This document shows, in pieces, positions 1 through 11,700 of a stretch of 59,982 bases of DNA. The stretch's first letter is position 1; every line of letters begins with the position of its first letter. Origin of the DNA: Pelargonium nanum. Taxonomy: Eukaryota; Streptophyta; Magnoliopsida; Geraniales; Geraniaceae. The stretch is from NCBI GenBank assembly GCA_036897485.1, contig JAYMTF010000068.1, positions 1 through 59,982 on the forward strand. The letters are read 5' to 3'. Position numbers and translations under genes: made by a program. Below the pieces are notes generated by a model. The model was not told the origin of the DNA. It did not search any database and saw only the letters and a program-made list of their open reading frames with translations.

Positions 1-145
1 CACCTTTCCACGGAGCTGCCTTGGTCAATTCGAAAAGGGAAAGAAAAGAATGAAATCTTAATTGCTAAATCTCTTTTTATTTATTAAGTGATTCCGGTTT
101 CAATTCAAAACAAAGGAAGAAAAGCAAGACAACAAGAGAGAAGTA

Positions 146-216
146 ATTGGGCTCGAACCCGCGCATCACGGGCAAACTAACCAGCGCTCTACTCAACTGG
201 GCAGGAATAAGGCTTT
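146..216 (-). pseudogene. Degenerate tRNA-like sequence
   Basis: Read on the minus strand, a D-arm-like block (AGTTGAGTAGAGC) is followed about 35 nt later by a T-arm-like block (GCGGGTTCGAGCCC). The spacing is that of a tRNA, but the anticodon stem and acceptor stem do not pair and only about three T-stem pairs remain. It shares the run GCAAACTAACCAG(C/T)GCT, read on the + strand, with the remnant at 897-970, so the two are probably copies of one ancestor. Isotype cannot be assigned. Confidence 0.45.
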
Positions 217-780
217 CAGAGAGGTTCAGTGTAAAGTAGGATATCTATGTGATTACAATTACCCCCTTTAATCTCTTTATAAATCCTGATGCGAACCTAC
301 GATATTCTTATTAAAACTGAAAGAAATTGTCAAGATATCCCTTTCCACCTGTGCACCAACTTGTAACTAGACTCGATTTGCTAACATTCTTTGAGAGTAA
401 AACCTTACCATCAGGTGCTTCATCTCGGTATAAGACCTTCATTTTTGCTTAATTACAAGGCAATGAACAAAGAAATTGCTAACCTTATGAACAAAGACTA
501 AAGACAATACAGACACTGGTGAGTGGAATCCGTCTAGCTTACAACAAACAGATTATCAGAGCAAAGCTCTCCTGTTAAGGGAAAAGCAACCTTCATCCTT
601 CGTCCTTGTTGTAAGAATTTCTTATCCCAATGGCTAAAGGACGGACTCTTTATTTCATTTAGGAAGAGAATTCATGAACTTAAAGACTAGAATTCATAAC
701 TTCACTTATAAAATACGAGAAACTAGAATGCTGTCTAAAAGAGCTTACTTTACTTATCTAATAGAGAAAGATTCCCACTG

Positions 781-810
781 GCTAAGAAGCTAGACGCTAA
801 GAAGCTAGAC
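781..810. repeat. 15-bp perfect tandem duplication
   Basis: The unit GCTAAGAAGCTAGAC occurs twice without a spacer (781-795 and 796-810). It looks like a replication-slippage duplication in intergenic DNA; no function is implied. Confidence 0.9.
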
Positions 811-896
811 ACTAATAACAGCTATCAACCTGGGCAGTTAATCAAGGAATGAAAGAAAACAGATTACCAGCAAGAAATGAAATAGGATTCACAGCA

Positions 897-970
897 ATGC
901 CTCGACTCGAACCCATGCATGACGAGCAAACTAACCAGTGCTTTAACCACGTAGCTATACTCCACTGTCC
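897..970 (-). pseudogene. Degenerate tRNA-like sequence, possibly Thr-type
   Basis: On the minus strand the order is TATAGCTACGTGGTTAAAGCA (D arm; about 20 nt), then ACTGGTTAGTTTGCTCGT (anticodon region), then ATGGGTTCGAGTCGAGG (T arm). The D arm and following ACTGG resemble common tRNA-Thr genes, but the anticodon stem no longer pairs, the T stem is broken and the acceptor ends are not complementary. It is best read as a decayed tRNA related to the one at 146-216. The isotype is a weak inference. Confidence 0.5.
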
Positions 971-1130
971 ACTTTAAACAATTACTTACTATAATGGGAG
1001 TAATAAAAATGCTACTAAACTTCATAGGAAAGGATGATCTAAATCTATTTCTTTCTAGGATAAAAAGTAAGAATTGAAAACAAAAAGTAGAGCGCAACCA
1101 GTCAATTTCACTTCAAAGATTGTACTTGGT

Positions 1131-1585
1131 ATCTTAGCAACTCAAACACGGGGTATTCCGTATTCAAATGACTCTATTCAGTTTTAGCTATCTGTCACTT
1201 TCCAAATCGTCATACAAATCTCCTTCTTTTCCCGACTTTCCAATTGGCGTTTTTTGAATCGTTACCTTTATGATTGTCCTTGAAGTAGTATATAAGATGG
1301 TTTAAAAAGCAAAGTGTTGTACAGTCAATGCGGTAGTCATTTCCATTACTATAAAATAACAAATAAAGCTTCAATTTGATCTTATAGAATTCAATTGGGT
1401 GGTTTCGATACTATGTAAATTATGCATGTTTAAAGGTCCTATTTTGAGCCTAAGTCCTCCATACTAATAAGTAATAAAGGAGCAACTTAAATTAGAGATA
1501 ATCATCTAAGTAGTAATTTCTATGATATGTACCAAATTTAGCATATTCTTGCCCCGGTAAAGCAGCAGCACAACGCGGAAAATGG
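1131..1585. other. Intergenic DNA upstream of tRNA-Cys
   Basis: AT-rich DNA without a supportable frame. I looked for a bacterial-type -35/-10 pair close to the tRNA and saw none I would defend. A short GC-richer patch (AGCAGCAGCACAACGCGG, 1561-1578) directly precedes the tRNA. Confidence 0.5.
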
Positions 1586-1657
1586 GGAATCGTAGCCAAG
1601 TGGTAAGGCATGAGTCTGCAAAACTTACATCCGTCGGTTCGAATCCGACCGATTCCT
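1586..1657 (+). tRNA. trnC-GCA: tRNA-Cys (anticodon GCA)
   Basis: Complete cloverleaf. The acceptor stem is GGAATCG (1586-1592) with CGATTCC (1650-1656), seven perfect pairs, followed by discriminator T1657; U73 is the usual identity base of tRNA-Cys. T8 A9 lead into a three-pair D stem GCC/GGC with loop AAGTGGTAA. The anticodon stem TGAGT/ACTTA has one G-T pair and encloses loop CTGCAAA, giving anticodon GCA at 1618-1620. The variable region is CATCC. The T stem GTCGG/CCGAC is perfect around loop TTCGAAT. No intron and no encoded CCA. The D arm and anticodon loop are of bacterial/plastid type rather than nuclear eukaryotic type. Because every stem is intact while all other tRNA-like sequences here are decayed, it is probably functional. 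No neighbouring gene shares its orientation closely enough to suggest a cluster. Confidence 0.95.
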
Positions 1658-2536
1658 ATAAAGATTAAGATTTACTCATAACATGTACTATCCATTACTT
1701 TCTTAAAATATCCTAAAATTAGAGCTGTGCTATGAGTATCCCTGTTCTGCTAGCAAACTTCCCGCCAAATTTTCTAGGAATTTTAGCTTAAAGGGATTCC
1801 CTGATAACAACAGGAGTAGTGAATTCCTATTTGAATTACTAATATAATCTAATAGTTAACTAGTATATACAAAAAGTAGGTTACATCTTCCTTTACTTTA
1901 TAAAGGTTTTTTATCTAGTCTCTCGTTTAATTCCCTAATGAGCAAGGAATCCTTTTATAAAGGCAATAATAACAATTAAATAGTACCGACCAAAAAGGCA
2001 CTCTTATGTTAAAGAAGTCAGAGGATCTCCTAAGATTTTAGGTGGAATCCTTAATGCGCGAAGTACTTTGTTTGTCCAGAGCTACCTTATTTGTTATGTT
2101 GGTTTTTTCCTATCACGAAGTTTATAAATGCAAGAACTTTTTATTAGTAGGGGATTCCTTGAAGGATTTTTGCTCTAAATTCTTGTAAAATAGCTAAGGG
2201 ACTTCTTGAGAGTAGAGGCTTCTTATAGTATCCCATTAAAGGGCAAAAATCCTCGGTTTCTTAGGTATCTGGTACTGTCCCAACTAGAATTAGCAATGTA
2301 TCCTCAAATAAAAGGATCCCGTGAAGGGTAACTCAATTACAATATTAAGTAAAAACTCCGCAATTCGAAGACATAAAATGCTCGTTTAATCTCTCGGACT
2401 CCCATCGGAGGAACTCGCGTACCCACTATAAAATTGCTTTTTGTTTTAGGGAACAGCTCTGCTATCGACTAGAGCACAACGTAAGATATTTAGACTAAAA
2501 AGACTCCTGAAGTTCGTGCGTTGTAACAAAAAACAA

Positions 2537-2546
2537 GGGGAACCCC
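2537..2546. repeat. GC-rich palindrome GGGGAACCCC
   Basis: A 10-bp inverted repeat with eight G/C bases inside AT-rich DNA. The same palindrome recurs at 19067-19076 and as its complement GGGGTTCCCC at 26269-26278; close relatives lie at 25596-25606 and 42760-42769. Confidence 0.85.
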
Positions 2547-4596
2547 TGCTTTGAAACTAACTAAGAAGTTTCTCGGCAAAAGCATATACTTAACTTAAAC
2601 ATTTATTTGTTGGCATCAGAATTACATTACTACTAAAAAAAAATACTACTTCATTTAAGTTCTACTCTAGAAGAATCTCGAAAACTCTGTCTTCTACTGC
2701 AATATTACAGATTAGTTTCAATATTAAACTGAGTTGGTTTTCTCACGCATCTAACCCCGATTTTAATCGAATAACAATTCTATTTTACTATTGAGCGACT
2801 CTTTTGATCTGATTCTTATGCCACTTCTGCAGTTTACCTTCCTAAATAAATTATCCTGAGCTTACCTAGATTTATGATAAATTTAGTATTTTCGTTTTGG
2901 TAAAATTAAGGATTATCCTTCAATGGCCATTACATTGTCATTAGCTCGGTATTTTTCGAAAGAAATAGGAAATGAGTACTAGTAAGACTCTCAATTTATT
3001 AAAATCAAGATATATTAAGCTTTAGTGCTAGGGGTAAGTTCTAGTTCTTCTAATTAGAATTTCCCCTATTCATTTCATTGTTTGCTATTTGGAAGTATAA
3101 GTAAAGAGTAAAATAACTTTATAATAGTTATATGTGTATTTTTCTTTCAGTTAGTTGCCATTGCTTATAATAGGCTTAGTGTATAACAATTAATTAAAAA
3201 TTTAAATTAGAGTGCAGGTATATATTTATAAGGATGCTTTGCGGGTTCTACCTTGGTTACCCTGGAACTTCTTTGGATAGATTGTTAGCAATTCTTATTC
3301 GAATCTTAATAAAGCACAAAGCCTTTACTTCACGTGTATTGTTGAAAAAGGAATACTAAAAAAGGGTAATATTTTCTCTTGCTAATTAATACGTGGATTA
3401 AAACCTTTATTTAGATGTGGGAGTTTCCAAGTTATTTCTGGATCCCATATTTTGTGATGGATTGAATGATGATTCTAAAAAATATTGCTTTTTTAGGGTA
3501 GTCCAAGGCCGGGTAAATATTCATTAGCCCCGACTCTGGTAGGGGTAAGCCGCCATATAAGTGTATGGTTAAGTAAATTAAAGAAAACTAAATCCGATAT
3601 ACTTACAAATAAGTATGGCAAATAGTAAAGACAGAGAAGTAGAACCATAACAAAAAGGTATATCAAGTACATAAATACATATTGAATACGGTTTGCTTAC
3701 ATAGAGTTCTTACTCAGTTTATATAGGAAAAGGCGAGAATCTATTAGAGTTCCTCAATATCAAGTTGTTCCTTTGTTTACAGTAGTAACAAGGGGTTTTA
3801 GATTTCACTGAGGATAATTACGAGTTCTATTAGGTTAGGATTCTAACTTTAGATTTAAAACTAAGCCCACTTACCTTTACTAATTTTAATTAGTACTTTT
3901 TCGTATTTTGCCGTTCATTATTATAGCTTTAAATAGCAACCTTAGCTTATACAATAGTAAGCTCATTTCGAGAATTGAAGTTAGTTCCTGTTACAAAAAA
4001 CACGAATACATAATTCAAAACTCAGGATTACTATGAGTTTCAAGCGGAATTAGACACTCGTTCAATTAGCACGGGTACTGCTATATATACGACTCCGTCG
4101 ATAAATTACAAGTCATAGTTTATAGAACTAAGTAAAAATGCTTAGCTCCGAATGAGCTTATCTTTTCAAGAAATTGGTGCTAGGAATTACGAACAAATAA
4201 CGACTTTCACTATCAATGTAGGACTACCCCATCTTTTAAGTGACTTAATTCATTTTTTTATTTATACTTAGTTTGACTAATAAACACTTCTCAGTTTCTA
4301 CAGTTTACTTGAGTCGATACAACTTATTATTATTATCCTTATGGATTTTCTCACATCTAGTAGGGGCGCTTTACAATTATTAATCTGGGTTTGTTGTTTA
4401 TGCCATATCCAACTTATGAGATTAAACGTAGAAAAGATGATGTCTCCGATAGGGTTTCACGTATATAATAACTTAGTATAACTTCCCTTACTTATTAGTA
4501 GTTTGCATTTTCATAGTAACAGAGAGTATTAATTTACTAAAAAGTAAAAAGTAATTCCTTGCATTATCAGAGCCCCTTTTACATAGTACAAGCATG

Positions 4597-4607
4597 CTCG
4601 CCGCGAG
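4597..4607. repeat. Short GC-rich hairpin CTCGCCGCGAG
   Basis: Five-base arms CTCGC and GCGAG flank a single C. It is one of the most GC-rich spots in the first 5 kb and belongs to the general class of short palindromes in this window. Confidence 0.7.
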
Positions 4608-5576
4608 TTAGATCCAAAAATTAATAAAAAAGCACTTGTTTATTCCCTTGGATTTAAATTCCATGAAAGCCTTTTTTCAATTTGTAAAAGGAAACAACTC
4701 TTTCAAAAAGGATTCCTCATGATTGAGGTTTTGGGTCGTGTACCTCGTGTTAGTTTATTTAATTGTACTGTCTCATATTGTACCAACGGAAGAATACACC
4801 GAATTTATTAATAGATTCGCTTTACCTAAAATCCAGAAATTTTATATAATTAATCCAATTTTAAGTTAACTAGACGACTCACGAGGGTCCCCACCACACA
4901 AGTTCTATTCGATAAGTAGTATAAAGACAAAAAAAGAAGGCTTTACCTAATGCATTTCAGGGGTATCGCCCGCTTCGAACCCGCGCCGGGACTTATGCTA
5001 TATAATATGCTATTTTAAAAGATCTAATAATGCCTTTGCATCCAAAGGATTTACACTATTCTCAATACTTTATTCTATTAAACCTTCAGCAAAAAAACAA
5101 AAAGGCTCTAGTAAAGGATCTTCGCCTTATCTTTTCCTTATCTTTAACATACCCTGAAATAAAAACAGTAAAGAAAGCATATTTATCTTATTACTGAAAA
5201 CTAAGGAAATAAATATACATAAAAGGGAAAGGAAGTCGAGACTGTAAAACGTTGTTCGCTTCAAGGACACATATGCGCACAGCTTACGGGCTCAGTAAGC
5301 AAACCCCACCATATAATCTAATTAGAGATATTGTTAGTACGTGATGCAAGCATGAGTGGCAGATTCTCTCCCTTACACAGCCTAGCGCTAACAGTAATAA
5401 AAAGCCCAGACTAGCCGATTTCGAAGTAATTAAACAGAAAATAAGGTTTTAAAGATAAAAGTAATAGCTAAAGCGTTAAGTGCCCCAACAACGAGACGCC
5501 CTTATACGCTGATATACGAGCAAAAGCTCCGGGAACACCTTTTTATTTGATTACCATCTTAAAATAAAAAGAACCC

Positions 5577-5646
5577 ACTCTGGACGGGACTTGAACCAAC
5601 GGCATTCCATATGGTTTAAGGTGTGCTCTACCACTTGTATTCAAGG
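5577..5646 (-). pseudogene. Degenerate tRNA-like sequence
   Basis: On the minus strand a D-arm-like ACAAGTGGTAGAGCA is followed by ACACCTTAAACCATATGG and then a T-arm-like TTGGTTCAAGTCCCG, at tRNA spacing. The anticodon arm does not fold and the acceptor ends do not match. The motif ACCATATGG recurs in the remnant at 47416-47480, and a similar CCTTAACCATAT occurs near 48160, so these may share an ancestor. Isotype unresolved. Confidence 0.45.
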
Positions 5647-6853
5647 GAAATAAGGAATACTGAATAAAAAGGGAATAGTTATTAAATAAAGTTAAGTATG
5701 GTTACTTACTTGAATTGGGCTTTTAGCTCGTTGTGTAAGGGAAATCCTAGTTATACCCAGCATTTTATTATCTATATAATTAATTTGAGGTTGTTTAGTA
5801 CAAGAGAGGATACCTCCATGTAGTGCTTTGTAAACCCTAAGTACATGTCGAGTTTTGTAGTAACCATACTATTTGAACCTTTGTCTTTCGTCCAATAAGG
5901 GGTTTTGCTATATTCATTATTGTAAAAAAAACCTTTTGGTTCCTTTTTTACTTTTCTATTTAAAAGATTTCCTTACTTGTTACTTGCCTAATGACTTTAT
6001 TGCTAATATAATATATGTTTAACAGGCGCCTAAATAGTAACGTACGCCAAGAAATAATCAGGTGTATAGTTTGAGATCCTTAAAAAGGACACAGATAAAG
6101 CATTACCAGGATTGACTAAAATCACCCCTGCCTTTTACTTTGTGCTAAGGATTTTCTCCAAAACGGGGTATTGGAAAGAAATTCTACTTTTATTAATTAA
6201 CAGGTCTTCTAAGAATTCTGAGAGGTAGGGTCCCTTAAGAAAAAGAGTAAAGCTTTAGAAGCTTCGTTTATAATACTAAGAGGCATTCCCTAACGGGAAC
6301 TAATAACTAGAATTAATACTTTAGTGGAATAGATAAAATCCCATAATATAGAAGGAAGCTTCACTGAAAAAGCAAGTGCCTAGATTATAGTACTCAAGTA
6401 GCTCGCGGTTAATTTGATACAAAAGGCCTAAAACGGGACTAAAAAAGCAGTTTATTTACTAGTTTTGACCTCTACAGTGGGCATTCTATACAGTTGGCCC
6501 CGTAAGTTCCTAAAAAGTCCTACCTTTAACAGCATAAAACTTTGTAAGGATTTGATTATACATATTCGTTTTGTACCCCCCTGTCTTGTAAACATATAGC
6601 AAAAGCACACGTAATAATGAAAGCCCTGCCTTGTTACAACCCTTCACCAACGATCCAGATCTACCCCCGCAAAAATTCTGTAGTATATGCTTAACCAAAA
6701 ACCTCTCGCCTTTCGCGTGCGTTTTAACCCCTGTTTAAAGTAAACCTTATTGGGCTTTTCCTATTATGATAAAATACGAAAAGTTCCCTATTACCGACCA
6801 GAACATTGTGAGGGAGGTTAATGCTAGTAGTATTCTGAATACACCAACTTACG

Positions 6854-7084
6854 TTATAACACCCACCAACTCTTATTGACTTCTGTACCTTTCTTATTTG
6901 CTTTCTTACGTTGTATCTGCATACCTTTCTTGAGAGCTAGTAGATTCTGTATCTATATCTTGCATATCTTGATAGCTTTCTTATGGGCTATTACAGTCTT
7001 AAGGGAGATACCCGTATTCGTTTTGTTGGTAGTCTTCTTGTTATGGGTCTTCTTGTTCCCTGTACCTAATGTATTCCCTATCAT
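6854..7084 (-). pseudogene. Lys-rich protein remnant, copy 1 (internal TAG)
   Basis: From an ATG at 7084 the minus frame runs 43 codons to TAG (6953-6955), then continues in frame for 32 more codons to TAA (6854-6856). The product is strongly basic: KKTHNKKTTNKTNTG near residues 11-25, HKKAIK near 34-39, and after the stop LKKGMQIQRKKANKKG. That second segment aligns with copy 2 (KSGIQIQSSKKAG) at protein and DNA level, so the frame was probably coding once. I do not recognise a family; Lys-rich composition alone fits DNA-binding or ribosomal tails, but that is not evidence of function. The hydrophobic + strand frame at 6876-7133 is the antisense shadow of this sequence. Confidence 0.45.
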
Positions 7085-7245
7085 CTTATTAGGATTAGGA
7101 AGTAGTAGTATTAGTATATTAGTTATATTATAGTATATTACTATTAAGTATTTATTAGTTACTTATGGAATAGAGTTTAATAGATAGTAATAGATAAGTA
7201 TTGGAGTTTAGCAATTGTTATAGTTTACTAACTGTAAGAGGGGTC

Positions 7246-7265
7246 TTAGGGGAGGAGTCCCCTAA
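7246..7265. repeat. Strong GC-rich hairpin in the island
   Basis: TTAGGGG (7246-7252) and CCCCTAA (7259-7265) form a perfect 7-bp stem around the 6-base loop AGGAGT. It lies between repeat copies 1 and 2, downstream of copy 2 on the minus strand. No T run follows on either side, so a rho-independent terminator is not supported. Confidence 0.8.
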
Positions 7266-7415
7266 ATATAGTTGTGTTTTAGTTTGTTCTAGTTGGAATA
7301 GACAGGTTAAGGATAATACCTCATTGTACTTTGTTTTTCTCGATAGTGTAGGATAGGGCCTTTGAGAGATTGGAGTAAGTCCTTCTTACCGACTGTAGTG
7401 TAACGGAGGCAAGTG

Positions 7416-7643
7416 CTAACTTGTAGTAGTTTTAGTTATACCGACATACACTATAGGCATAGGCACACACAAACTTTCATTTGACTTTTGTATTCCTCTT
7501 CTCTTCACTTTCTTAACTTGTAGCTTACTCATACCCGCTTTCTTACTACTCTGTATCTGTATACCACTCTTCGCAGCTAGACTACTCCTCAGAGCAATTG
7601 CCTTAGTCTTTGCAGTACTCTCTATCTTCTTAGGCTTCATCAT
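7416..7643 (-). CDS. Small basic Lys-rich protein, copy 2 (75 codons)
   Basis: The best-preserved member of the repeat family: 75 codons from the first of two consecutive ATGs (MMKPKKIESTAKTKAIALRS at the N terminus), then SGIQIQSSKKAGMSKLQVKK near residues 26-45 and CVPMPIVYVGITK near the C terminus. The frame is open for 17 further codons upstream (including TIAPKKAG) to a TAG at 7695-7697, and copy 5 aligns to that upstream part, so the original protein was probably longer and this ATG may not be its true start. No signal peptide or membrane helix; no family recognised. An AAGGAGGT at 7682-7690 lies on the opposite strand and is irrelevant to it. It could be a live gene or just the least damaged relic. 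Confidence 0.35.
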   Translation of the reverse strand: MMKPKKIESTAKTKAIALRSSLAAKSGIQIQSSKKAGMSKLQVKKVKRRGIQKSNESLCVPMPIVYVGITKTTTS

Positions 7644-8129
7644 AGCTAGACCTGCTTTCTTAGGAGCTATAGTCTTAGTAAAAAGGAGGTAGCTCTATGT
7701 ACTCTTAGGGACTTTAGGACGAGCTAGTATACACTACTCTTAATTGTAAGTAAATAGTTATAGGAAGGAACTGAAGTATATTTTTAGTAGTAGGAAAGTA
7801 TTCTGTATTAGATTGTATTTTTTAGTCTTATTAGTTATCTATATAGTAATAGATAGTATAGTATATAGTATATATAGTAAATAGATACTTTGTTCTATTA
7901 GTTATTAGAGTTATGTATTATATCTATTACTATCTTTATTAGATTAGTTACTTATTAGATTGGTATGAAATAGACTAGAATAGTTATATAATAGATTGTA
8001 TTAGTTGTTAAGGGAGATCACTCTTGTACTCTGTAGTTACTGACACGGAGAGGAGTTAGCCTTAAGAGATAGGAGATGGTTACTCGACTGTATGCGGAGC
8101 GGAGGAAAGGCACTGTATGATAGTTTATA

Positions 8130-8235
8130 GATATACCTACATACATTATAGGCACAAACTTATGACTTCCTTCTTACTCTTGACTTATGTACCTACCTTA
8201 AGAGAATACCTGCAGCTAGACTTTCATAGTACTCT
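8130..8235 (-). pseudogene. Lys-rich protein remnant, copy 3
   Basis: Minus-strand DNA aligns with copy 2 at both ends: AGTCTAGCTGC followed by GGTAT at the inner part, and AAGTTTGTGCCTATAATGTA then GTAGGTATA at the C-terminal part, where copy 2 has an extra 10 bases (TGTGCCTATG). The frame matching the copy 2 C terminus reads FVPIMYVGI against CVPMPIVYVGI, but three stop codons interrupt it upstream. It is clearly broken. Confidence 0.5.
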
Positions 8236-8639
8236 TTGATATTATGGGGATAGATTCTTACTCCTCTTAGGATTCCCTAGACTTACTGTAAACTATATAG
8301 AAGATTCTTCTTGTTAGGATTGGTAGCGGATAGAAAAATACTATACCTAATGGAAATGTAATAGAGTCGTTTTCTTTTAAATTACTATTCAAGAAAACTA
8401 GACCTACTTCACTTTTTTGAGTTATTGCTTAGCACTTTTCCTTATGGAATTTAAGAATTAGATTTATCTTTCTTAAGTTAAATTCTTAGGATAGGATACC
8501 CATGTAATCCTTTATATATCTAATGTTCTAGGGTGTTATAAAACCTTCCTACGAATCTTAGTGCAGTTGCTTAAAATAAGGAGCTCAACTAGTTTCCTTA
8601 AAAAATACATGCAGAACGTTTTACATGGATAGGCCAGGA

Positions 8640-8702
8640 ATCCCAAAGGTAGAGAGCGCTAATATTTGTATGAAGGGCGAGGGTTCAAACCCAGCGTACA
8701 GT
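8640..8702 (+). pseudogene. Weak tRNA-like remnant
   Basis: AAAGGTAGAGAGCGC resembles a D arm and GAGGGTTCAAACCCAGC a T arm, about 35 nt apart. Inner T-stem pairs survive, but the anticodon arm and acceptor do not fold. This could be a decayed tRNA or a chance resemblance. Confidence 0.3.
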
Positions 8703-11700
8703 TTAGTTTAAATTCTAAAATACCAGTCTCACATACCTTTTTATCGATCTATTAGTATATCTGTTTATTTATCTCTTTTTGACGCTACTACCAAATTTGA
8801 ACTTCCCAAGATTCAGTTAATTGTAAAGGACTTTCCTTTAGTAGAGGCGCCAAATACTAAGTAAGAGTTTTCTGAGATTCTTGTCCTCAATTTTACGTAA
8901 TCTTGATATGTTTTTACCATTATAGTGTTATTATGTAATAGGTTTTCTTAACGGTGTTTTGAACTCAGCTGTTCACAATGGGCATTAGAATGCACTCACC
9001 CCAGAAAGATTGCCCGGTTGATAGCCTAAGATCCGGTATTTTATAGTAATATAATCTTCTTCGGTTTAGTGTAGCCGATACAGTCCCAGCTCGTAGATCG
9101 GAATTTCGCGGATAACAGGGCTAATAATACTATGCTTATACTCCTTTTAACTAAATATTATCTTTTCTTATAAGGCAAGGATACCAGGTGAATGTAACAA
9201 AAAAGCAAGAATTCTAATGTGCTATCCTTAAATTTATCTAAGCTAAGTAAACAGAAAGTACCAAAGTCGATTACCTTGTTTTTTGTTGTCTCATAAATTA
9301 GGGGAAAACTATTAATATAGGAAAGTCCGAGATGATCCGATTTTGGCCTCCACTTGGGGTAGACTCCTAAGATACACGCCGTTGATATAATAGACGTGTA
9401 CAAAAATATTGTTCAAGAAAAGTCCCTAAGGGGTATGCATAGTTTCTGATAACTAATGTGGAGCTATTCTTGGATCCAAAAAGATTAAATATAAGGATAA
9501 CCTTGGGCGTACATTTAAGGAATTCTTCGTAAACTTGTTTATTCTGAAATAAGTTAATATTTTACAAGAAGAGAGACTCTATTAATAAAGCAAACTATTC
9601 TCTATACTTCTATCTAATTGGGTGCATGGTTAAAAGTCTGTTCCTATCTCTATTATTTAGTAACCTGGTATGAGTAAAAGACTCTTTATATTACAAGAAT
9701 TTTAATATAGAGCACGTTTCCCTCTCAGAGAGAAAAAAAGCCTTTCAACGAGAGGTTATTCTTACGCGCTTACTTGCTTTTATGGTATAGATTTGTAACA
9801 GGAGTCCCCTTTTGACATATATTCAAGTTCCCCTGAAAAACGCAACCCTTTCACACTTTCTGTATTAAGCGCGAGCTCTTGGAATGTGATGTTTTTTTGG
9901 TACTCTCGACTTAGGATTTAACGATTTTGTTCATACGGTGTAAAGTTCTTTTTTCAAGTTCAATAGTAGGTAATTTATAGGTATCCCTTTAAGTTTTCTG
10001 TATTTTTCTATAATAAAAAGGAAGGTTAGGTATTAGTCCAAATTCTGTGCGGATGTACGGTATAAAATAGAGAAGCTACACCATGTACTTATTCCGCCCC
10101 TATCTTTAGGAGGTAGTCATCAAGCAGTAATAGCTATAACCTAGGAATGCCCCTTACAGTTAGAAGTCTTTCGAAGTAGACTAAGCAAGTTAAGGGAACT
10201 CGGGTCTGTCTATATTTTGTAAAAGTGTCCCTTGAGCGGGTCTATGAGCGTGGGATACGTATTATACACTCGATAACTAGTATTGAATAGAAAAGTTTTT
10301 AGAACCTATACCTCAAATTAGAAATTTAGATTAGAGGACTACTGACCTTATCACGTAGGGAATTGCCTAAGGCCTAAAGTTGCAGTATATCTTAGTAACC
10401 CGTATTTACTCTCAGTACAATACCGAACTTTTGTCATGTTTCCAGAATCAAAATAACTTAGATAGAAAGGAGGAGAGTCTATATACCGAAAACTTTATAC
10501 TTAGAGCTGTCTCTTAGGCTACGAATAAATCTATATTTCATGAGTTAAATACCGATTTTGGAATCTCTAGAAAATACCTCAGCCCATCAAGGTCGGGAAG
10601 GAGTTAATTCAAAAACTGTTTGTACGCCCCTTTTAATGCCTTTTTCTAGGTGCTTTACTTATTTTAAATAGCAAAAAAATATATACCTGCAAGTCAAAGA
10701 AATTTATAGTAAATCCAAGAATACTAAAGGCGGCATATATTCGAATAACTAGAATTAAACTCTCAGACAGGGACAGATAGCTCAAAAATCTGCTCTATAA
10801 GGATATGGTGGGTGTAGTTTTTACATATTCGTCTTATATTAAGTATATGCTATAAAAGGTTTTATAAACGCGGGGTGGAAATTATTCAACGGATTTAACT
10901 AGATTTCCTGGGGGTTTCCTTACTAATAGGGATAACTCGAACTGAACAAAGTCTTTTATTAATGAGCTCTTGTCTATATCGATAGTTTGTGCCCCTTATA
11001 GGGTCTCGTACACTTCAGGTAAAAGGATCCCTTTTCTAAAAGCTTCCAGCAGCTTAGGCATGTTTAAGTACTATAGAATTTCAAAAAGCAAGCTCTTACC
11101 GCTTAGGTTTTTCTAGGACCTCTTCCCTGGATCCCGGGAACACTCTAATTTTAGACTCTCTATTTAGACAAGAATTTTAACGAATGAATCTTTTGTGGTT
11201 TACCATAACTCTTTAGAAATAAGAAAACGGGTTTCGGGAGTGGCGATAAAGAAGACATATCCTTTTTATTACTAGTCGTTAAATAAAGGATTTTTTGTAA
11301 CGGAAAGCAATATTGATTATACACTTTACTTCCTTATTAATATAAACTATTATGTAAATATACACTGTAAGATAAAGGCATGTGACATACAATAAAAGCC
11401 AAACGTCTATTAGGATCTGAACTCTAAGGCCCTCTATGTCTTGCTTCTGCTGTGTCAAGTAGAACTAGTATTCACTACGGGACACCTAGCTAATTATTAT
11501 ATATACAGATTCACTGAAGCCGTTTTTGAGGAATCCTAACCGCTAACCTGTAAGGAAGGCCCCTTATTCTGAAGCTTAGTAATAGTTCTTAATAAAAAAT
11601 AGAATTAATTTCCTATTAAAGGATAAAATTACACTATCTCTAGAAATCCAAGGAGAGGTTACTTCATAAAATATTAGGGTTGTGTGTCATATTCTTGACA

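Larger units (their letters stand above)
1..1130. other. Intergenic DNA with two tRNA remnants
   Basis: No credible protein-coding frame is present. The stretch is rich in purine runs and holds two mutually related tRNA-like remnants (minus strand, near 150-215 and 897-970) and a perfect 15-bp tandem duplication at 781-810. The 77-codon minus frame at 864-1097 overlaps one tRNA remnant, resembles nothing I know and looks like chance. Confidence 0.6.
1658..6853. other. Intergenic DNA, no genes seen
   Basis: More than 5 kb with stop codons crowding all six frames. It contains short palindromes with GC-rich cores (for example 2537-2546 and 4597-4607) and one tRNA remnant (5577-5646). A T-arm-like string near 4974 (CTTCGAACCCGCGCC) has no D arm at the right distance. 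The 62-codon minus frame at 6510-6698 resembles nothing known. Confidence 0.6.
6841..8330. repeat. Island of three diverged Lys-rich repeat units
   Basis: This 1.5 kb differs from its surroundings: low-complexity DNA dominated by TAGTA/TATTA strings (7110-7200 and 7780-8010) alternates with three blocks that align with each other (6854-7084, 7416-7694, 8130-8235). Alignment extends outside the coding-like part: CGACTGTAG...CGGAGG at 7390-7408 matches CGACTGTATGCGGAGCGGAGG at 8085-8105. The units are spaced roughly 560-700 bp apart in the same orientation, so this looks like an old, degenerate tandem array. Confidence 0.6.
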